Shown in pieces: positions 57,981 to 64,000 of a DNA stretch of 64,000 bases. Numbering within the stretch: position 1 is the first letter of the stretch; each line of letters begins with the position of its first letter. Location of the stretch: NCBI GenBank assembly GCA_025917655.1, contig CP084610.1:1550001-1614000 (forward strand). The letters are read 5' to 3'. Source of the DNA: Chlorella sorokiniana (taxonomy: Eukaryota > Chlorophyta > Trebouxiophyceae > Chlorellales > Chlorellaceae). The position numbers and the translations under genes were made by a program. The notes beneath the pieces are model-generated. The model was not told the origin of the DNA. It saw nothing but the letters and a program-made list of their open reading frames with translations, and did not search any database.

Positions 57981-58290
57981 CCAGCGGCTCCTGCTGGGAC
58001 AGACAGACCCGTTGCAGCTAGTTGGGATCGTTGTCAAGCATCGTTGTCATGCATCATGGAAGGTGCGTGTGTGAGAGCACGGGAGCCCGCGACGAGGCAA
58101 GGAGGGGTCGCCGCCCAGATGGAACGACCCCCTAGGGGTTTGCAAGCGGTGGGCTGAATGCAGGTGAGGGGTCCATAAGTGGCGAGGAGGATGCGCGGGT
58201 GCTCAGCCAAGTGCGTGAGTTGCGCAGCGAGGGCAGCCGGGCACAGTCGCTCAGCCTGGCCCATAGCCCAGCAGCACCCACCTGGCCCGC

Positions 58291-61200
58291 ATGGCCGCCG
58301 ATGCCGGCCGCCACCCTGCGCACCGCGGCCTCTCGCTCCCGCCGCCGAGCCTCCGCCGCGCGCTGCATGCGGTCTGCGGCAATGCGCAGCAGGCGACCAC
58401 CGCCGTAGGCTCCGAAGTTGTCAATTTGCTGCACGGGGGGTCAAGGGGTGGGGGGTGGGGGGGAGGAGTTTGCCCACCCAACATGAGTGGAAGGCACGAG
58501 AGAGCCGGGGCATGGCCTGTTGACGGCCTTGAAGGAGGTGGAACAACACCGCATGCTTGCCCTGGAACAAACAGAGGGCCGCAGGCGGGCACACAGGGCT
58601 GCTTTGAATACGACTCAGCCAGGCACACCTTATTTTCGTGCGCAAATACAATGGGCAACCTTGCAGGAGCTGCGTCAACGTGGGACACCTGCCTGCCTGC
58701 CCTGCTGCCCGTCGGCCTCACCTCCTTGCTGCCGCCGCCCTGCTCCTGCTCCTCCTTCACCGCCTCGCCCAGTGTGAAGGAGACACCCTCCACTTCCACC
58801 TGCAGCTCCTCCGAGCCAGCAACCTCCACCACCAGCTCGCCGCCCGCCGCCGCCCCCTCCAGCCGGTCTGCGGCGATGCGCAGCAGGCGGCCGCGGCCCA
58901 GCCGCCCGTGCCTGCCACCCGCGCCCTGCAGCCCGGCATGGGGGGAGGAGCGACACACATGGTTGCTGTGGCAGCAGCTGCGGCCAGCAGATCAGGCTGG
59001 GGGCCTGCGTTTGCCGCCACCTGAGGGAGGCGGTGCGGTGAGCCGGGCAAAAGCAGGCACCCAGCATGCGGTGCTCCTTCCCCTCAGAGCTCCCTGGCCT
59101 GCCCGCAGCACCCACCTCCTGGGGGCTGCCCAGCTTGCTGGCCACGATGCGCAGCAGGCGCCCCGGCCCCAGCGGCCGTACGCGTCTGCCTGGGCGGGCG
59201 GCGAGGGCTCGACAGACGGGGCAGCCTGCAGCACGGCATGCGCCCCGAGGTCCCGGCAACCTTCATGTACCAGTGTGCGCCATCCCCGCACCACCACCCG
59301 CACGTCAAGCAGACACTTCAAGCAGCCTGCATGCCGCAAGGACAGTGCCGCATGCCGCCGACGCAACAGGCTCACCCCGCCTGCTGCCGCCTTTCCGCCC
59401 TCCGCCGTCCCGCCAGTTGTCCCATCCCGAGGCCGTTCCCCAGGCTCCTCCACAACGCTTTCCCCTTCCTCATCATCATCCGAGGCCTCCATTGCGCACA
59501 AACAGTCCAGGAGCTCCAGCAGGCGCTGGGCGGCGGGGGAGTGGGGGCCCGCCGCCGCCCCGCCAAACATGCGCTCCTCCATCACCTGCTTGGGCAGGGT
59601 TTGCAGGTGGCGTGATGGGCTGCCAGCATCAGAGACCTGCCCCCGCACCCCGCCAACAGGTGCCTCCTGTCCTGCCACAGCCTGCGGCTGCTATCAATCA
59701 ACATGCATTCCAGGCTGCTGCGCTGGAACAGACGCGGAAGCAAGGGTGTCACCTGTGCCTCTGCTTGCGCCACCGTGAGCTCACCCACCTGCGGTAGAGG
59801 CGGCAGGGCACACGGAAGGGATATGAGTGTGTGTGTGTGTATGTGTGGTGGTGGGGGGTGGTGTGTGTGTGTGTGTGTGGGGGGCCGAGCTAGGAAGCTG
59901 GGCTATGCAGGCAGGGCGATTGGCAGGTAGAGGTGGAGGTGAAGGGGACCCTTCAGAGGCTGCACGGCCACCAAGACGCGAACGTTTCAGCTGCCGCATG
60001 CTCCAGGCCGCTGAATTCTGAGGTCACCAGTGCGCTGAGGGGCTTCAGCCTGCTTGGCCAGAAGGGGGAGCCCGCAGAGCATGCCGCCCACCTGCGCCTC
60101 CCAGGCCTCAACCCGCATCTGCGTGGCCTGCAGCTGCCGCCGCAGCTGCACCACCTGACTCTGGCGCTGCGTGGCCAGCGCCGCAGCCTCCTCCGCCGCC
60201 TTGTGCGCCGCCACTGCAGCCGGTGGCGTGAGGGGGTCACAGCCAGCAGGCGTGTCGGGATCACGACTGCTGCAGGGCGTGCCGCGATTACTCGTCGGAG
60301 GCAGCTGTATTTAGCAATGCCGGCATCAGCACTGCGTGCTGCTGCTCACCCAGCTTCTTGTCCTGGTTGCTGAGCAGCACTTTCCCGGGTACCACTGGCC
60401 CATGCCCAGCTTGGCAAACTGCAGGGGCGCAGCAGGAGACTGGTGACAACGGAAACTACTGCACGCTCTTCCTTGCACCCACTTGACCACCAAAAATTAC
60501 TGCCAGGGGGCGGCCACGAAGGGATGCCCTGCTTGGCAGCAAGGGCAGCGCGCCTGTCCTGCAGCTTTGGCTGCCCCCTGCTCAGCCTGCTCCTGCAGCT
60601 CAAGCAGGATCTTCAGGCGGCGCTGCAGCGATTCCTCGCTCCGCCTGGTGTGCGCCAGCTGCTCGCCGACCTGATGGGACAGGGGAGATGACAACGGGCG
60701 TAAGGCGCAGTCTGGGCTGACGGTGATGAAATGCAACAGACAGCAGCCACTCACAGCACGCCACTCGAAAACAGGGCTGGATCGATAAACGCCTGCACCC
60801 CACACCTGTATTCCTTGCAGCTCTGAAATCTTGTGCTGCAGGTGCACATAGCGCTGCAGGTCCACAAACGCGTGCCCTCCGCCGCTGCCAGCTCCACCGC
60901 TGTCAGTGCTGGCCACGGCAGCGGCGCCGCGGTGCATTGCATCCGCCAGGCCCATCCCCAGCCGTTGCATGCCCTCCATGGCCCCCTCCATGGTCTCACT
61001 GGTCGCTGAGTCAGCCTGGAGGGGTTTGCAGTTGCATGTTGTATCTGCTGTTCACAATCTGCTGTGCACAGGCCTGGGTGGGCCCCTTGTGGCAGCGGTG
61101 CCGCCGGGGCCCTGCTGCCCGGCTCACCTTGGAGGGCGGGGTGCGGGCCGCCTGCAGAGCCACAGAGCTCTTCTCAGGCTCCGCCTGCAACCATGGGGGA

Positions 61201-61330
61201 ACGCCTGCCTTGCCGCGGCCCAATGTGCCAGAAACCGCTCCTGCAGGATGCGGTCAGCATCAACACACAGGTCACATTCACCATCAAGAACCCTGTGCAC
61301 TGCCGCCGTCCAGTTCCGAGAGCTCTGTGC
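58291..61330 (-). CDS. Unrecognised coiled-coil protein with three GRLLRI motifs
   Basis: I do not recognise a family; borders are approximate. In transcript order the exons give ERFLAHWAAARQ, EPEKSSVALQAARTPPSK, METMEGAMEGMQRLGMG-like sequence (ETMEGAMEGMQRLGMGLADA), FVDLQRYVHLQHKISELQGI, VGEQLAHTRRSEESLQRRLK, ILLELQEQAEQGAAKAA, QSQVVQLRRQLQATQMRVEA (all coiled-coil), LECMLIDSSRRLWQDRRHLL, RLLELLDCLCAMEASDDDEE, then GRLLRIVASKLGSPQE, GRLLRIAADRLEGAAAGGEL, ELQVEVEGVSFTLGEAVKEE and GGGRLLRIAADRMQRAAEAR. The acidic and coiled-coil composition, consistent strand and splice-like borders favour a real gene. It may continue into the alpha/beta hydrolase downstream, and it is divergent from Erv41. 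Confidence 0.5.
58350..59165 (-). repeat. Three copies of a GRLLRI(A/V)A(D/S) coding motif
   Basis: Copies near 59165-59117, 58900-58855 and 58410-58350, in separate exons of the coiled-coil gene. Each encodes G-(R/G)-GRLLRI followed by AADR or VASK. The shared nucleotide core includes CTGCTGCGCATCG/T on the minus strand. Confidence 0.8.
59824..59881. repeat. TG/GGTG microsatellite in intron
   Basis: TG run, then GGTGGTGGGGGGTGG, then a second TG run ending in a G tract, within an intron of the coiled-coil gene. Confidence 0.85.
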
Positions 61331-61544
61331 CCGCAAGGTGCCGCGCTATTTCTGACAGTTCCTTTTGTGGCTCCAGTGCACACTCAAACAAATTGCACCC
61401 ACTACAGAGAGACGGGTTTCACGAAGCAGAGCGTCTTTAAGCCTTTCAGTGAGGCGACCACCCCTGTGACGCTAGCTTGTCCTGCCACTCCTTTCGCTTC
61501 TTGACCAGAGGCACCTACATGTTTCCGATCATCGCTTTAGTTTT

Positions 61545-64000
61545 ATGCAGCGTTTGACAAGTAAGTTTGAGAGCGAAACAAGCAGTTTGACAATGGGGCA
61601 CTGCCGCAGGTAGCGTTCAACAGCGGAATGCCAGCAAAAAGTGGAAACTGTCGCGACTCACGGCGTTTTCACACGCCAAGGAACATCTTCGCGTGCAGAC
61701 CGCCCATGGAGCCATCGGTGCGTGCCGGTCTGAAGCGCCTTTTGCTGCTGGGGGTCGTGATCATATGAAGACCGATGGTTACAGCACAAGGAAAGCATGG
61801 GATTCCTCCCATGCTACTGGGACGTCGCGGCTGCCGCCTGCCGCCGCCGCCGCCGCCACTGCCACACAGCTTGCGTGAACTTGCTGCCACCTGCGTGCCC
61901 CGTGTGACCTGGCCCCACAGTCCCACCTGTGCAACTGAGGCTGCGCAGGGTTGGCTTGCGGCATGCCTGCACAGTTGGGGCTGGCCAATTTTGAGATGGC
62001 TGGGGGCGTGCATTGGCGGGCCCTTCCGATCGCTCCCCTCTGCCCCTGCCGCCCCGCTACAGTGACCATCTTTGGCGTATGCGTCGCCCTTCTGCTGTTC
62101 CTGTCGGAAGTGCGGCAATGCATGATCACCAAGCGGGTGCAGGAGGTTCGTTGGGAGGGGGCCAGCGGCCCAGCGAACCGCCTGCCCGCTCCTCTTCCGG
62201 GAGAGGCTGCTGCACAGCCTGCCCTGTCACCTGGGAGTTGCAGCCTCCTTGTTCCGTTCTGAGCGCAAAAGCTGCGTTCACCGCGCAGATGAGGGTGGAC
62301 ACGTCGCGGCAGGAGGTGCTGCACGTCACCTTCAACCTCACCTTCCCGCGATGCCTTGTGAGGCGCTGCTGCTGGATGTGGGAGACGTATCGGGCAAGTG
62401 GCAAACGGAGAGCCGCCTGCGCATGGCCAGGTGCGCAGCTTTGGGGGGGGAATGGGATCTGAGGCGTTATCGGAGCCGCTGGCAGGGTGTGCGTGCGCGT
62501 GTGTGTTGGTGCGTGTGCACTCATGGCTGGAAGGCTGCTCCTGGGTGCGTTGCTGCCCCTATTCCGCTGCCGCAGCTCTGCTGCCCGCTGTGGCGTGGGC
62601 TTGGCTGGACCCCTGCCGCTGGCCTGCGCCATCCCCCCCGGGGCTTCTGCTGTCGCTGACGCCGCCGGCTCCTGTGTTGCCTGCAGGAATGGGGAGGTGC
62701 ACAAGCACCAGGTAGACTCATCGGGCGCTGGCTGCGCCTGGCCGAGTACACCGCCCCCTCGGAGGGCGAGTGGGACAACCCGTTTGTGATGCGGGTGGAC
62801 CAGAAGGCAAGGGGCTGCCCCGCTGTTGCTGCAGACTGCAGGCTTGAACGGCTGCACAGCCAGCCAGCTCAAGGCCGGAGGCTTAATGCCATCCGCGGCC
62901 CCTCCTTGCGCTCGTCTTCACCCCCACCCCCTATCAACCATCCGCACCCACAGCCCTCTCAGACCTGGCACCCCACCCCACCGTATCCCACTAATCTGCC
63001 GCCCATCCCCCTGTGCAGGAGCTGACGGAGATTGGCGCCGCCCTGAAGCGACACGAGGGCTGCAACGTGTACGGCTGGATGGAGGTGGCGCGCGTGGCGG
63101 GCAACATCCACTTTGCCGTGCGCCCCGAAGCGCTCTTCCTGTCCATGAACGCTGAGGAGATCATGGCGGCGCTGCGTCAGCGCCAGGTCATGCTGCACGG
63201 CACGGGAGCAGATGTGAGCGGAAGGGGGGCTGCCCAGGGGCAGGGAGGCGGCAGGGTGCCTCAGGAGGCATGGCTGGGCGCCTGGGCTGCTGCATGTGTG
63301 CCGCCTTGCCGGCGTGGGGGCGGCTGTGGCAGGCAGCCGCGCTGGCTGATGGCATGGCCTGGCCTGGCGTAGGCTGCCCAACCTGGTAGGCACGCGCAGT
63401 AATCACACGGATCCTTCTCCCCCCCCACCCCCCGCCCCCGCCCCATCGCCACCACCCACGCACACATACTCACATACCCCCCTTCCCCACACGAACGGCC
63501 GTAGCTCCATCCCGATGCCTCCCGCCTCAACATCTCCCACACTATCCACGAGCTGCGCTTCGGCCCCAAGTTCCCGGGGCAGGTGCGGCCCTCGCGCTTG
63601 CCTGCGCTGCTGCTGGCCCGACTTGCCCCGCCGCCGCCAGCGGGGCGGGGCCCAGGCCTGGCCTGCCGGCCGCCAAACGCTGGGCGAGCGCTGGCTGCGC
63701 TCAGCCGTGGCGCTCAGCTGTGGTGTGGCCCTCGCCGCTGCAGGCAAACCCCTGGTGGGCGTGTCCCAGGTTGATCGCAAGTCCACCGGCATAGACAAGT
63801 ACTTCATCAAAGTGGTGGGCTGGGAGCTTGCTGGGAGTGGTGCCTCCGATTGGCTCTGCACTGCCTACCGGGGCTTGTGGCGCATTGCTTGCAGCAGCCA
63901 GACTGCCAGGCAGCCAGCGCTGCCGCCTACCAGTGCAAGCGCCTGCGTGCAGCTCTGGGCAGCGTGCCCAGCTGCCTCCGCGCACCAGCGCTGCCCACCA
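61545..64000 (+). CDS. ERV41: Erv41 / ERGIC2, ER-Golgi cargo receptor subunit (3' end beyond window)
   Basis: Partner of Erv46. Candidate exon 1 is 61545-61560 with a perfect GTAAGT donor, joining in phase at 61610 across a 49-base intron. It is followed by LTAFSHAKEHLRVQTAHGAI and, from 62062, VTIFGVCVALLLFLSEVRQC, the N-terminal membrane helix. Later exons: 62289-62430 (MRVDTSRQEVLHVTFNLTFP, MPCEALLLDVGDVSGKW), 62686-62806 (FVMRVDQK), 63019-63213 (EGCNVYGWMEVARVAGNIHF), 63505-63582 (LNISHTIHELRFGPKFPGQ) and 63744 to about 63814 (STGIDKYFIK). The ...EGC-V-G---V-RVAGN-HF and SHTIHEL-FGPKFPG blocks fit the plant ERV41-like group. The C-terminal helix lies outside the window. The exon ending at 62806 needs a GC donor (AAG then GCAAGG). 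One base is missing near 62347, 62711 and 63754. Confidence 0.87.

Noticed and set aside
55303-61330. One long gene joining the coiled-coil protein and the alpha/beta hydrolase.
   Set aside because: The phase between the last GRLLRI exon and the first hydrolase exon does not match as read, and an in-frame ATG sits at 57980. Kept as two genes with a note.

Overview
The window is nuclear DNA from a GC-rich, intron-dense eukaryote, most likely a chlorophyte green alga. Trebouxiophyceae (a Chlorella-like alga) is my best guess, but that placement is inference. The support is: genes split into many short GC-rich exons with GT-AG and some GC-AG introns; TGTAA downstream of several stop codons, the usual chlorophyte poly(A) signal; plant-type genes (a plastid ribosome hibernation factor, a DUF647/RUS protein, a plant-type DnaJ-TPR protein); and long G/C runs with TG/CA microsatellites in introns. 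I saw no prokaryotic operon, CRISPR array, recognisable transposon or tRNA.

Layout, left to right: RUS/DUF647 protein (+, 914-4405); Erv46/ERGIC3 (+, 4931-8364); ubiquitin-conjugating E2 (-, 9202-10916); a very small UQCC5/SMIM4-like gene (+, from 12042); peroxisomal-type acyl-CoA synthetase (-, 12678-17373); a putative transcription factor with an AP2-like segment and a GATA-like zinc finger (-, 17701-20575); a 2.4-kb gene-poor stretch with one coiled-coil ORF and a hairpin plus T-tract; an ankyrin-histone deacetylase (-, 23029-30085) divergent from a bZIP factor (+, 30403-34615); plastid PSRP1/HPF (+, 34993-37323); a 4E-T-like eIF4E-binding protein (+, 38181-41799); a DnaJ-TPR cochaperone with FG-type motifs (+, 42615-47971); an MSH2 lacking its N-terminal third (+, 48772-53448); an F-box/LRR protein (-, 53655-55175); an alpha/beta hydrolase (-, 55303-57980); an unrecognised coiled-coil protein with three copies of a GRLLRI motif (-, about 58291-61330); and the 5' part of Erv41/ERGIC2 (+, 61545 to the window end).

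Most genes are unrelated housekeeping functions. The exception is that both subunits of the Erv41-Erv46 ER-Golgi cargo receptor lie about 55 kb apart. Two features cut across genes. First, conserved exons repeatedly lose frame by one base at G/C runs, so most CDS entries below cannot be translated as a clean exon join; the likeliest cause is base-level assembly error. Second, at least seven introns appear to use a GC donor. CDS coordinates give the span from start to stop including introns; exon borders in the evidence were read by eye from splice signals, reading phase and family homology.
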